From contig JALWQH010000032.1 in NCBI GenBank assembly GCA_027083135.1, positions 1-54,431 of the forward strand: a DNA stretch of 54,431 nucleotides. Direction: 5' to 3'. The stretch comes from Desulfurococcales archaeon. GTDB taxonomy: Archaea > Thermoproteota > Thermoprotei_A > Sulfolobales > WAQK01. The position numbers were made by a program, and so were the translations under genes. Below the pieces are notes generated by a model. The model ran no database searches and was not told the DNA's origin. It worked only from the letters and a program-made list of their open reading frames with translations. Below are positions 25,306 to 34,626 of the stretch, one piece after another; the first letter of the stretch is position 1; every line of letters begins with the position of its first letter.

Positions 25306-25376
25306 AGAACTGTGGCTAAAACGAGTTAGACTTACCGTTTATTTCTAGGGGCGGAAAAAGAATGATTAGGGAAGGC

Positions 25377-26570
25377 TTACTGGGATGGTGTTATTATGTC
25401 CTTCTCAGTTATGTCTGCGTAGTGGTGGAAGGCCCCGTTCTTAACTATCTGTAGTGTCAGGTATTTTATGGCGTTGTGCCCTGGTGTGAATCCCAGTATG
25501 TGGCCTGTCACGCCGTCGTAGCCTTTGAGGTTTTCAAGGGCGTTTACTATGGCGTCGGGCTTCGTGCTCTGAGCGTTCTCTATGGCTTTCGCCAGGACCC
25601 TCACAGCATCGTAGGCCGAGGCTGCAACCATGTCAGCGTCTATGCCGTATGTCTCCTTATACTCCTTGATGAACTTCTGGACTAATGGGTTGCTGCTATC
25701 CCTGTTTAGATCAGTGACTATTACTACTCCCTCAACATATGAGCCCCCTATCTCCAGGAACTTGGGTGAGTCGAAGCCCTCGCATCCAATTATCTGCGCC
25801 TTTATGCCGAGGTTCTTGGCCTGCTTTACGGCCACTGTGTGATCATAGTAGCCGAATATCATGAGTACGTCTGGGTTCAGCTGCTTTATCTCGGTGAGCC
25901 ATGGTGTGAAGTCATTGGTGGCGAACTTGAACTTATTCATGTAGACTACCTTGGCTCCAAGGGATTCCGCCTCCTTCTTAGCATACTCTGCCAGGCTTGA
26001 GCCGAACGGGTTGTCTATGTAGAGTATTGCTATGGTCTTAGCGTGGAAGAACTTCACGGCAGCGTAGCCTGCAGCCTTGCCTTCAGTCTCCCCCATCATC
26101 CCTACTCTGAACACGTATTTCTTACCCTCAGTTATCTTGGGGTTGACAGCGTAGGCTACTACTAGTGGTACATGGCTGTTCTCGAAGATGGGTGACGCGG
26201 CCAGGGTTGTGCCGCTGTAGGAGCCGCTGACTGCTGCAACAACCTTGTCCTGCTCTATCATCTTATGAGCGACTGCTACAACCTGGTCTGAGCTGAGCTG
26301 GTCGTCGTAGGGCACCAGCTCAACCTTGTATTTCTTCCCCTTAATCGTTATTCCACCCTCCTCATTGATGTGCTTTACAGCAAGCTCTGCTCCATGCTTG
26401 GCTGCGAGGCCGTCGGCTGAGGCGGGGCCTGTCAAGGGTGCGAAGAACCCTATCTTAATGACCTTTGTGCCTCCCCCGCCTCCCCTGCTCTCAATCCACA
26501 CCGCTGCGGCAGCTGCGATTACGATTACTATTATGATAATGCTTGCCGCAACTGCTTTTCTGCTCGCCAT
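25377..26570 (-). CDS. livK: Branched-chain amino acid ABC transporter substrate-binding protein LivK
   Basis: The extracytoplasmic receptor of the importer, 397 residues. Residues 6-27 form a hydrophobic signal or anchor, followed by a glycine-rich linker (SRGGGGGTK) and a periplasmic-binding-protein type I domain beginning IKIGFFAPLTGPASADGLAAKHGAELAVKHINEEGG. No bacterial lipobox cysteine is present, so retention by the N-terminal helix is likely. ATG 26570 is preceded by GTGATCA and, about 40 bases upstream, by a palindromic GATTTAAATC. It has its own promoter and is separated from livH by the ATPase gene. Placement next to hut genes hints at histidine or related amino acids, but this is inference. 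Confidence 0.92.
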   Translation of the reverse strand: MASRKAVAASIIIIVIVIAAAAAVWIESRGGGGGTKVIKIGFFAPLTGPASADGLAAKHGAELAVKHINEEGGITIKGKKYKVELVPYDDQLSSDQVVAVAHKMIEQDKVVAAVSGSYSGTTLAASPIFENSHVPLVVAYAVNPKITEGKKYVFRVGMMGETEGKAAGYAAVKFFHAKTIAILYIDNPFGSSLAEYAKKEAESLGAKVVYMNKFKFATNDFTPWLTEIKQLNPDVLMIFGYYDHTVAVKQAKNLGIKAQIIGCEGFDSPKFLEIGGSYVEGVVIVTDLNRDSSNPLVQKFIKEYKETYGIDADMVAASAYDAVRVLAKAIENAQSTKPDAIVNALENLKGYDGVTGHILGFTPGHNAIKYLTLQIVKNGAFHHYADITEKDIITPSQ

Positions 26571-26605
26571 GGCTGATCACTAGTATAATGATAATGCTGG
26601 ATGCG

Positions 26606-26627
26606 GATTTAAATCTTGCATATATGC
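26606..26627 (-). promoter_or_regulatory. Two adjacent palindromic AT elements upstream of livK
   Basis: GATTTAAATC (26606-26615) and GCATATATGC (26618-26627) are two perfect 10-base palindromes two bases apart. The first is at TATA distance (about 26 bases) from a predicted livK transcript start near 26584. The second could be an upstream regulator site or contribute to the divergent hutU promoter. Confidence 0.4.
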
Positions 26628-26705
26628 TGCTCAGACTTAACACTATAGCCGCGTAAAGGATAATACTTCTCCATCAATCTAATATGCTGCTTGGAGGTGT
26701 TTGAA

Positions 26706-28427
26706 GTGGCACGGGCTTCGCTTGAAGACCTCATAGCTGAGGGATTCTATGATCCTGAGAGCAGGACTGTGAAGGTGATAACTGGTCCAGAGCTCCACGC
26801 TAAGAACTGGCAGATTGAGGGAGCCTTGAGAATGCTGTTCAACGTGCTTGACCCCATGGTGGCCAAGGATCCCAAGAACCTCATAGTGTATGGGGGAACA
26901 GGCAAGGCTGCTAGAAGCTGGGATGACTTTGAAGCCATAGTGGAGGCCCTGCTCTCAATGGATGAGGATGACACGCTTCTCATTGAGAGTGGGAGGGCTG
27001 TAGGGATCTTTAAGACCCATACATGGTCTCCAAGAGTACTAATGGCTAACTCCCTCCTAGTGCCTAAGTGGGCTACATGGGAGTACTTCAGGGAGCTTGA
27101 GAAGAAGGGCCTCATAATGTATGGGCAGATGACTGCTGGAAGCTGGAACTACATAGGCACCCAGGGGATACTTCAGGGAACATACGAGACCTTCGCCGCC
27201 GTGGCTAAAGCGCAGTTCGGAGGCACCCTTGAGGGACGCTGGGTTCTGACAGCAGGCCTGGGAGAAATGGGGGGTGCGCAGCCACTGGCAGTCACGATGA
27301 ATGGGGGAGTAGTGATAGACGTTGAGGTTGATAAGAGGATGATTATGAGGAGGCTTCAGCTGGGACAGCTTGACACGTGGACTGACAGCCTGGACAAGGC
27401 CCTGGACATGGCTATGGATGCCAAGGAGAAGCGTAAGCCTCTCAGCATAGGGCTCCTAGGAAACGCCGCCGACGTCTACCCTGAGCTCGTTAAGCAGGGA
27501 GTCATACCTGACATTGTTACTGATCAGACCCCCGCCCACGACCCGTTAAGCTATGTGCCCTCAGGATACAGTGTGGAGGAGGCTGCAAGGCTGAGGGAGG
27601 AGAACCCTGAGAAGTATACTAGGGAGTCTATGCAGAGCATGAGGAGGCAGGTTGAAGCAATAGTGGCTATGAAGAGGAGGGGAGCAGTAGCATTCGAGTA
27701 TGGGAACAATATTAGGAGGCAGGCCTATGAGGCTGGCTTCAAGGATGCGTTCGAGTATCCTGGCTTCGTGGTGGCTTACATAAGGCCCCTCTTCGAGGAG
27801 GGACGCGGCCCCTTCAGGTGGACCAGCCTCGTAGGAGACCCCAAGGACATATACAAGATCGACGACATGATACTCTCGGAGTTCAGCTACAATAAGGAGC
27901 TTGTAAGGTGGATTGAGAAAGCCAGGGTGCACGTCAAGTTCCAGGGCCTCCCTGCAAGGGTATGCTGGCTCGGCTATGGTGAGAGGGCTAGGTGGGCCAA
28001 GATCGTTAACTCCATGGTTAGGAACGGAGAGCTTTCAGGCCCCATATGGGTTGGAAGAGACCACCTGGATAGCGGTAGCGTAGCCTCACCCTACAGGGAG
28101 ACTGAGGGAATGAAGGATGGAAGCGACGCTATAGCAGACTGGCCTATACTCAACGCCCTCCTCAACGCGGTTGCAGGTGCAACCTGGGTTGCAGTGCATC
28201 ATGGTGGAGGAGTAGGCATAGGGTACAGCATACATGCAGGGCTAAGCGTAGTTCTAGACGGCTCCAGGGAGATGGATCTCAGAGCTGAGAGAGTATTCAC
28301 AACCGATCCCGGCAGCGGTATAGTTAGGCACGCCATAGCAGGCTACGAGAAATCCATAAGGATAGCGAAGGAGAAGGGCATAAGAATACCCTACATAGAG
28401 TACCTTGAAAAGAAGAGGAAGGGCTGA
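26706..28427 (+). CDS. hutU: Urocanate hydratase (urocanase)
   Basis: It converts urocanate to 4-imidazolone-5-propionate using bound NAD+, the second step of histidine degradation. About 573 residues, close to the usual 550-570. Family blocks include [55 protein letters not shown], the NAD-binding [37 protein letters not shown], and the active-site segment [15 protein letters not shown] with the catalytic Cys. GTG 26706 is chosen because GGAGGTG lies six bases upstream; a TTG at 26691 is also in frame. It converges on hutH with 13 bases between stops. Confidence 0.96.
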   Translation: MARASLEDLIAEGFYDPESRTVKVITGPELHAKNWQIEGALRMLFNVLDPMVAKDPKNLIVYGGTGKAARSWDDFEAIVEALLSMDEDDTLLIESGRAVGIFKTHTWSPRVLMANSLLVPKWATWEYFRELEKKGLIMYGQMTAGSWNYIGTQGILQGTYETFAAVAKAQFGGTLEGRWVLTAGLGEMGGAQPLAVTMNGGVVIDVEVDKRMIMRRLQLGQLDTWTDSLDKALDMAMDAKEKRKPLSIGLLGNAADVYPELVKQGVIPDIVTDQTPAHDPLSYVPSGYSVEEAARLREENPEKYTRESMQSMRRQVEAIVAMKRRGAVAFEYGNNIRRQAYEAGFKDAFEYPGFVVAYIRPLFEEGRGPFRWTSLVGDPKDIYKIDDMILSEFSYNKELVRWIEKARVHVKFQGLPARVCWLGYGERARWAKIVNSMVRNGELSGPIWVGRDHLDSGSVASPYRETEGMKDGSDAIADWPILNALLNAVAGATWVAVHHGGGVGIGYSIHAGLSVVLDGSREMDLRAERVFTTDPGSGIVRHAIAGYEKSIRIAKEKGIRIPYIEYLEKKRKG

Positions 28428-28440
28428 CCGGCCCTCAAGC

Positions 28441-29976
28441 CTACCTCTGTTTTTCCAGGAGATCACCTATAACATGGTACTCGTACTTCTCTACGCCTTC
28501 AGGGAACATGGCTTCCCTAAGCTTCTCTAAGGACATGTAGTAAGGAGTGTCTCCTGAAAGGATCTCTGCATCCACCTGGCTGGAGTAGAGATCATAGAGT
28601 TCTCCGAGCCTGCCCTTAGGCCTGCCTCCCAGCCCCGCCCTTAACGCCAGGGTTGCTGAGAATAGGAGCCCCGCAGCGATCCATTCAAGCCTGCCTAGCT
28701 GCTCTAATAGTAGGAGTAGGCTTGGAGTAGACATGCTGTTGACATCCTCCTGGCCAGCGCTTGTCGGAGTATTGTGCAGGGATGCTGGGGATGAGAGGGC
28801 CTTGGCTTCGGCTAAGAGTGATGCAACGGTGTATTGGAGTATCATGAGGCCTGAGTCTACTCCAGGCCTACCTGCAAGGAATAATGGGAGCTTAGCCCTA
28901 TGAGCACCTGTAAGCAGCCTTTCCACATGTTTTTCAGCCAGCTCCCCTGCCGCTGGGAGCACCGTCCTCACAGTGTCGGAGGCATGGGCAATATACATTG
29001 CATGGAAGTTGCATCCACTATATATTCTGCCATCCTCGTCTATCAGGGGGTTGTCCGACACGCTGTTCATCTCCTCCTCAGCTATTCTCCCAGCATACCT
29101 CAGGGCATCCACTATTGATCCGAGGATCTGGGGCAGGCATCTCATACAGTATGGATCCTGCTCTGAGCCTGAGGAGGAGTTCACCACTAGGTCGGAGTCT
29201 CCTAGGAGGCTTCTAAGCTTTGATGCAATGTACCGTTGCCCCCAATGCTGCTTGGAGGAGTGTATATACTCCTCATACGCATTCATATTGGCCTTCAATG
29301 CTGCGAGTGATAGTGTGAAGCCTAGGAGCAGTCGGTCAAGCAGCCTATAGGCTCTTAGGAGGCCTAGTGTCAGGAGGGCTAGGGAGAAGCCTGTGCCGTT
29401 AACCAGTGATAAGCCTTCCTTCACATCTATGCTTAATGCTTCAAAACCCCTGGGCACCCCTCTCCGCCTAGCACCATTCTCCAAGTACTCCCCCTCACCT
29501 ATGAGGAAGAGGGCTAGGTGGGCCAGCGGCGCTAGATCACCGCTCGCACCCACCGAGCCGTGTAGGGGGATGTATACGTGTATCCCCCTGTTAAACACCT
29601 CTAGCAAAGCCTCTGGGACCTCCGGCCTCACACCCGAGGCGCCTCGGGCCAGCTCAGCAGCCTTGAATAGGGCTGTAAGCCTCACAACATCTAGGGGTGC
29701 TGGGCTGCCCACGCCTGCTGAGTGGCTTCTAATAAGGTTTAATTGAAGCCTAACCGTCTCCCCTGCAGGTATAATCGTGTTTTTAAGCTCCCCGAACCCC
29801 GTGTTGACGCCGTATATGGGCTCCCTCCCCAGGGCTTCTAGGAGCCTCTGCCTAGAGCTTCTCAGAGCACTGTATGCTTCATCCGACAATGATACACGTG
29901 TATTCTCCCTTAAAGCCCTGTAGACTAGGCTTAGGGTTAGCCTGGAGAAGGGGCTTAGCCTCAGCTCCCCGTTCAA
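28441..29976 (-). CDS. hutH: Histidine ammonia-lyase
   Basis: It deaminates L-histidine to urocanate and ammonia, the first step of the pathway. 511 residues, normal length. The Ala-Ser-Gly triad that forms the MIO cofactor is in GSVGASGDLAPLAHLAL near residue 145; YGVNTGFGELKNT near 60, LVNGTGFSLALLTLG near 190, QDPYCMRCLPQILG near 280 and SAGQEDVNSMS near 405 are also family-specific. The start is TTG 29976 (MNGELRLS). It follows the amidohydrolase gene by 24 bases and is probably co-transcribed with it. Confidence 0.95.
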   Translation of the reverse strand: MNGELRLSPFSRLTLSLVYRALRENTRVSLSDEAYSALRSSRQRLLEALGREPIYGVNTGFGELKNTIIPAGETVRLQLNLIRSHSAGVGSPAPLDVVRLTALFKAAELARGASGVRPEVPEALLEVFNRGIHVYIPLHGSVGASGDLAPLAHLALFLIGEGEYLENGARRRGVPRGFEALSIDVKEGLSLVNGTGFSLALLTLGLLRAYRLLDRLLLGFTLSLAALKANMNAYEEYIHSSKQHWGQRYIASKLRSLLGDSDLVVNSSSGSEQDPYCMRCLPQILGSIVDALRYAGRIAEEEMNSVSDNPLIDEDGRIYSGCNFHAMYIAHASDTVRTVLPAAGELAEKHVERLLTGAHRAKLPLFLAGRPGVDSGLMILQYTVASLLAEAKALSSPASLHNTPTSAGQEDVNSMSTPSLLLLLEQLGRLEWIAAGLLFSATLALRAGLGGRPKGRLGELYDLYSSQVDAEILSGDTPYYMSLEKLREAMFPEGVEKYEYHVIGDLLEKQR

Positions 29977-30000
29977 CCCGGCCCGCCCCGCAGGCTGTAC

Positions 30001-31179
30001 TCAGCCCTCCTCAGCCCTATACACTATTCTGCCATTGATGATCGTGTACATTGTCCTTGTAAGCATGTCGAAGGGCCTGCCGCTCAGCACAACTATGTCT
30101 GCATCCTTCCCCTCCTCCAGGCTTCCAACCCTCTCGTCAACTCCCAGTATGCGTGCAGCATTAATGGTTACCGCTTTGAGTGCATCGTTGAAGCTGAGGC
30201 CTTCACGCATGGCTAGCCCAGCCTCCACTGGTAGGAGGCGTATAGGTGTGACCGGGTGGTCTGTTGTGAGGGCGAATGTTACTCCATGCTCGGCTAGGAT
30301 TGCCGGCGTCTTCATTGTCTTCCCCCTCAGCTCCACCTTGTAACGTGAGGATAGGAGGGGGCCTACGACTACGGGTATATGCTTCTCAGCCAGTATTCCA
30401 GCGATCCTGTAGGCCTCTGTCCCGTGATCTATTATGAGCCTGTAGCCGAACTCCTCTGCCAGCCTTATGGCTGTGAGTATGTCGTCAGCCCTGTGTGCAT
30501 GGCTCCTAGCTGGAAACACTCCCCGCAGCAGCTGTTCAAGCGCCTCTAAGCGTAGGTCTCTGTCAGGGAGCTTTTCAGGCTGATCTTTGAACAACTCCTT
30601 CTTCCTAGCATAGTTTTCAGCCTTGACTAGCCACTCCCTTATGAGGCCTGCTACAGCCATCCTCGTTGCGGGGCTTCTCTTAGCCTCTAATCCATGAATC
30701 CTCCTAGGATTCTCGCCGAAAGCCATCTTCATGCCTACAGGCTCCCTTAAAACCATGTCAAGCAGGCTCTCACCATGGGTCTTGAGGGCTGCTGCCAGGC
30801 CTGCTATAGGGTTCCCGCTGCCAGGCAGGACTCCCACCGTTGTTACGCCTGCCTCAGCAGCCTCCTGGAACCCCATGTCATCGGTCTTCACAGCGTCCAA
30901 TGCTCTTAGGTGAGGCGTTATAGGCTCCGTTGTCTCAGTAGTGTCTCTTCCCTCCCATCCAACACCCTGCTCAGCCACGCCTAGATGGCTATGCGGGTCA
31001 ATCATGCCCGGCATAACATGCATGCCCTCAGCATCAATTATCTCAGCATCCCCTGGTATCCTAGCCTTATCGAGGGGCCCGACAAACGTTATTCGGCCCC
31101 CCTCAACTATCACTGCCCCCCCACTAATGGTTCCACGTGTAACAGTATGTATTACTCCACCCTTAATCACGAGAACCAA
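30001..31179 (-). CDS. Imidazolonepropionase-like amidohydrolase, substrate unknown
   Basis: A 392-residue metal-dependent hydrolase of the amidohydrolase superfamily, closest in pattern to the COG1228 group. Metal-site motifs: GMIDPHSHLGV (HxH) near residue 60, a histidine in PARSHAHRADD near 225, LIIDHGTEA near 248, and TTDHPVTP near 305. It is clearly not the HutI of this window. It sits directly upstream of hutH in the same orientation. Because no formiminoglutamate-degrading gene (hutG, hutF or formiminotransferase) is seen here, it is a candidate for that step or for processing another peptide or imidazole compound; this is a guess from position. Start TTG 31179 with GGTGGG upstream. 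Confidence 0.75.
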   Translation of the reverse strand: MVLVIKGGVIHTVTRGTISGGAVIVEGGRITFVGPLDKARIPGDAEIIDAEGMHVMPGMIDPHSHLGVAEQGVGWEGRDTTETTEPITPHLRALDAVKTDDMGFQEAAEAGVTTVGVLPGSGNPIAGLAAALKTHGESLLDMVLREPVGMKMAFGENPRRIHGLEAKRSPATRMAVAGLIREWLVKAENYARKKELFKDQPEKLPDRDLRLEALEQLLRGVFPARSHAHRADDILTAIRLAEEFGYRLIIDHGTEAYRIAGILAEKHIPVVVGPLLSSRYKVELRGKTMKTPAILAEHGVTFALTTDHPVTPIRLLPVEAGLAMREGLSFNDALKAVTINAARILGVDERVGSLEEGKDADIVVLSGRPFDMLTRTMYTIINGRIVYRAEEG

Positions 31180-31297
31180 GCATACCCACCTGATCCACCA
31201 GGAAGCGCCGGCTACTAAAATAATTGTCCGCCCAACCCCCTAGGAGATCCTCTTTTTAATATGCCTTCTAAGATAGCGTCCTCGGTGCCGAGGACTG

Positions 31298-32707
31298 ATG
31301 AGTGCTAAGCCTTACGTAGCCGTGGTAATGATGCTCCTAGTAATCCTGCAGCTCGCCACGCTATCCTCGGCGCAGAAAGCATGCCGTATAGGTGTGCATG
31401 AAGATATTCCTAGGGGGCTGCCATGGTACTTCACAGTGGTGTTCGGTGATAATAGGCCTGGCGATACTTCTAGCACTAGGTATCCTGAAGCCTACTATAG
31501 GCTTGTACACTACTTGGATTTGATGAGGCCCTTCGCAGTTATAGGTACGGGTGATCATACTGGGAGGGGCTCCAAGGCCCAGATAGACGCCTTCACTGCA
31601 AGCCTGTGGAATATTAGTAACGTGTGGGTTGTTGAGGGGAATCATGATGTAGGCTCGCCTAGCAGTCAGGCATACTGGCACAGCGTGGTGGCTCCGCCCA
31701 TGTACTATGAGGATGGTATTCCAGGCTGGCGCGTAGTGTTCTTCTCAACGGAGATTCCCTGGAGCCAGTACTCATCTCTAAGCTCATTCCTACTGGAAGC
31801 CTTCAACACTTCTAGGAGTATTATCCTAGTGTTCCACAGGCCCCTGTACCCCAATATAAACTACAATATGGATCCACGTATGGCAAGCATAGTGTGGCAC
31901 GCCTTATCTGAGACTAGTAGGGTTAAGCTCATATTGCAGGGGCATTGGCACGGATACTTGGAGGCTGAGAGGAGGGGAGTATTATTCATCATTACTGCTG
32001 GGGGCGGAGCACCACTATATCAGCGTGGAGGCAGTCATCACTTCCTAGTCCTCATCCTCAACCCTAAGGGCTCCTTCAAAGCAACGCCTATCAGCCTCGA
32101 TGAGGGAGGGCTAAGCATACGTTCCGCGGGGAAGGGGTGCGTGGAGGTTGACAATAGGCTTGTAGGCCTGAATGGGAAGCCTGTAAAAGTGCCTGTCAGA
32201 ATACCCTTCAACACCTCCGGGGCACTGGTATACGCTGTCCTCAAAGCTCCTCAGGGAAGCGTTGAGATATGCTGCAAGGCTCTGGAGAACAGCGTGGTGA
32301 GGCTGGAGGCCTCAAAACCCCTGGAATGGTATGCATACCTTCCCACCCTGCCTGAAGCCCGGGTAAACTACACGGCTAATGGGTCAAGCCTCGAAGTCAG
32401 CACTAGTGGCTTCGCACCATACACCACCACTGAGAAATGCATAGCTACGAGAACAGTAACCAAGACATACGTGGAGACCGAGACACGGGTCACAACATCC
32501 ACGGTCACAGAGGTTGAGACAAGCATCACAACCATAACATCACCCACAACCACAGTAGAAACCATCACCAAGACATACACAGCCTACAATAACACTCCCC
32601 TCTCCAGAGGAAATCCTGGAAAACGCTTCCTAGCCTTAATCATAGCAGCCCTAATCATAGCCCTATCAATAACAATACTCCTAGCCACACGCATCAAAAA
32701 CCCATAG
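31298..32707 (+). CDS. Secreted calcineurin-like metallophosphoesterase with Thr-rich stalk
   Basis: A surface phosphoesterase of 469 residues. Residues 1-26 form a signal peptide ending near SSAQ. The metal-binding motifs of the calcineurin fold follow in order: VFGDNRPGD, GTGDHTGRG, VVEGNHDVGS, VFHRPLYP and LQGHWHGYLE. After a beta-rich domain with several cysteines comes a Thr-rich stalk (about residues 378-425) and a C-terminal membrane helix (FLALIIAALIIALSITILLA) with a short basic tail, so the catalytic domain is held outside the cell. ATG 31298 has GAGGACTG upstream and a TATA-like TTTTTAATATG at about 31255. Substrate unknown. Confidence 0.85.
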   Translation: MSAKPYVAVVMMLLVILQLATLSSAQKACRIGVHEDIPRGLPWYFTVVFGDNRPGDTSSTRYPEAYYRLVHYLDLMRPFAVIGTGDHTGRGSKAQIDAFTASLWNISNVWVVEGNHDVGSPSSQAYWHSVVAPPMYYEDGIPGWRVVFFSTEIPWSQYSSLSSFLLEAFNTSRSIILVFHRPLYPNINYNMDPRMASIVWHALSETSRVKLILQGHWHGYLEAERRGVLFIITAGGGAPLYQRGGSHHFLVLILNPKGSFKATPISLDEGGLSIRSAGKGCVEVDNRLVGLNGKPVKVPVRIPFNTSGALVYAVLKAPQGSVEICCKALENSVVRLEASKPLEWYAYLPTLPEARVNYTANGSSLEVSTSGFAPYTTTEKCIATRTVTKTYVETETRVTTSTVTEVETSITTITSPTTTVETITKTYTAYNNTPLSRGNPGKRFLALIIAALIIALSITILLATRIKNP

Positions 32708-32906
32708 CAACATGGTTTTCAGCACAATACATGTCGCCGAAGCCCTAATCATAATTCAACACACTAATCCACCCTATAGGAATATAGAGCACTATAAGAT
32801 ATGCCAGCATCAAGTGGAGAAGCAGTATAGGCTAGTATATCATTATACTTCATACTACTATTGGGCTTGGTTCGTCATTATTCCTTGGAGCTTATTCTAT
32901 TCTAGG

Positions 32907-33284
32907 CTACTCTTTCTTCTCATTCTGGGGGGGAGAGGATGCCTGGGCTCCGCTAGCTCCGCTTGTCTCTCCTGCCTCCTGGCTTGTCTCCTGTTCAAGC
33001 TTCTTTAATTCCTCCTCCAGCTCCTTCTCGATCTCCTCTATAGGCTTGGGTGGGGGGGTTGTTGCTAGGGTGTATCCTATCCACCCCAGGATGCCGAATA
33101 CTCCTGCAACAGCTATGAAGCCCGTCAGCTTCAACACGAATATGTCGACCTTATCTCCCCCCACAATCCAGGAGGGAGGGGCGAATACAAGCCACCCATA
33201 TATGATTATCACTATGACCGATACTGCTAGAAGGGTGCCGCCTACAAGCTTATCCCTGCTCACATCGAGCACCTCGCCATGCAT
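32907..33284 (-). CDS. Small membrane protein with charged C-terminal tail
   Basis: A 125-residue protein with two hydrophobic segments (about residues 14-34 and 50-74) and a cytoplasmic-looking tail rich in Pro, Glu and Lys (PPPKPIEEIEKELEEELKKLEQE, then Ser/Ala/Gly-rich). I do not recognise a family. ATG 33284 lies about 20 bases from an AATATTTATCATTAT promoter element, so the mRNA is nearly leaderless. A gap of about 200 bases separates it from the phosphoesterase gene and holds nothing recognisable. Confidence 0.65.
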   Translation of the reverse strand: MHGEVLDVSRDKLVGGTLLAVSVIVIIIYGWLVFAPPSWIVGGDKVDIFVLKLTGFIAVAGVFGILGWIGYTLATTPPPKPIEEIEKELEEELKKLEQETSQEAGETSGASGAQASSPPQNEKKE

Positions 33285-33501
33285 CTACGCGTCGGCTAAT
33301 ATTTATCATTATCCTATCCCATAAAACCATAACTTAGGTCTCGGCTGCCTGAGCATCTGGGAAGCTGAAATACAGGGTTCTAGGAAGCCTGGCTAAAATG
33401 CAGAATGAAGAGCCGGGGAAACAAGGTTTCCTAGACCTTGCAGTTAGTTGGTAACAGTATAAGGGCGTGTGGGTGGGGGAGGGAATGTGTTGAAGGCTAG
33501 G

Positions 33502-34062
33502 TTATTCTCCTTGATTCCCATTGCACTGCTCCTCGTATAGCTTATTAAACATCTTATTCCATTTGGATAAAGTCCTTTGTACAGCTATGATTACTACTAA
33601 GTAGGTGATGCCTGCCGCGATAGCTGCCCATAGCGTACTATTGGTTACGATATTTATCAGGAGCAGTAGTGATACTGATAGGAACAGCGCGTAGAGCGAG
33701 CTTATGAGGAGGCGTACAGGTATTTTAAACTGGCTTTCCTCTATGATTCTTGTTACCTCTTCTAATTTAAGCCGTTTTTCAAGGCATTTTATTGCTCTAA
33801 GCTTAGCTGTTATCAGCTTTGAATGCCTCAATGATATTAGAAGCCCTGAGACACTTAATGCTATTATCATGACTGATGTTGAAATAAGGACTACCTCATT
33901 CTTAGACACTATGTTGAATGTTAGAAGCCCCAGGATAGTTATTAACGGTACCTCAAGTATCCGCCAGCTCTGCTCGCGGCTATAATGTATGTCGCTCCAC
34001 AGGGTTTCTATGTATTCGACTATCCACTCCTTATCTCCAGCATGCTTGGATCCACTATTCAT
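33502..34062 (-). CDS. Four-helix membrane protein, unknown function
   Basis: A 186-residue protein with two pairs of membrane helices (about residues 38-52 and 56-76, then 112-135 and 140-160) separated by a basic and acidic helical loop (RHSKLITAKLRAIKCLEKRLKLEEVTRIIEES). The topology suggests both ends and the central loop are cytoplasmic. I cannot name a family. Start ATG 34062. The next gene in the same direction, a cupin, begins well upstream and the two are separated by 72 bases. Confidence 0.6.
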   Translation of the reverse strand: MNSGSKHAGDKEWIVEYIETLWSDIHYSREQSWRILEVPLITILGLLTFNIVSKNEVVLISTSVMIIALSVSGLLISLRHSKLITAKLRAIKCLEKRLKLEEVTRIIEESQFKIPVRLLISSLYALFLSVSLLLLINIVTNSTLWAAIAAGITYLVVIIAVQRTLSKWNKMFNKLYEEQCNGNQGE

Positions 34063-34134
34063 GGTATTCCAGCTCCACAGTATGCCTCAACAATATTTCT
34101 TGAGGCCTCCATGAGGATATATTGCTTTAGACAT

Positions 34135-34626
34135 TTAAGCACAATGTCTGAGCCCCCTATATTGCTCTTCACTCAGCATGACCTTATCCTTCCCTAGGGA
34201 TTTGCCCTGTCCAGCAGCTATCAGCACAGCATACATCAGCCCATTCATCAGTGTTACCTTATGGAAGAGTCCTGGGGGAAATATTATCAAGTCCCCTCTT
34301 CCAAGCTTGTTCATTCTCACGCAGCCGTTATCAGCATCTATGTATTCTACTTGAGAGTCTCCGAGAAAAATGTATACCTCATAGCTATACCTATGCATAT
34401 GCATGTCCTGGCCATGGCCTGGTAAAGCCACCCCCAGCTCGAAATCACTGCTTAAGAGAATAGGCTTCAACCCATCAATAATTCTCCAATCCCCTCCCCT
34501 CCACTCATACTCCTCCTCCAGCTTCCTCCCTGCTACAATCCTAAACCTCCTCCCCGCTCTCTCCCCATAACTCACCAGGTCATTCAACCTAGCTACATAT
34601 GGCTGCAGCACGCTAATCCCCCTCAT
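34135..34626 (-). CDS. Cupin-domain protein
   Basis: A 163-residue protein with a single cupin barrel. Motif 1 is in HGQDMHMHRYSYEVYIFLGDSQVEY (about residues 78-95, with two histidines and Glu as metal ligands) and motif 2 in GRGDLIIFPPGLFHKVTL (about 111-125). Such proteins may be isomerases, dioxygenases or small-molecule sensors; no DNA-binding domain is visible. ATG 34626 lies about 20 bases downstream of a TATA-like GTATAAAG (34643-34650), so its leader must be very short or absent. Confidence 0.75.
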   Translation of the reverse strand: MRGISVLQPYVARLNDLVSYGERAGRRFRIVAGRKLEEEYEWRGGDWRIIDGLKPILLSSDFELGVALPGHGQDMHMHRYSYEVYIFLGDSQVEYIDADNGCVRMNKLGRGDLIIFPPGLFHKVTLMNGLMYAVLIAAGQGKSLGKDKVMLSEEQYRGLRHCA

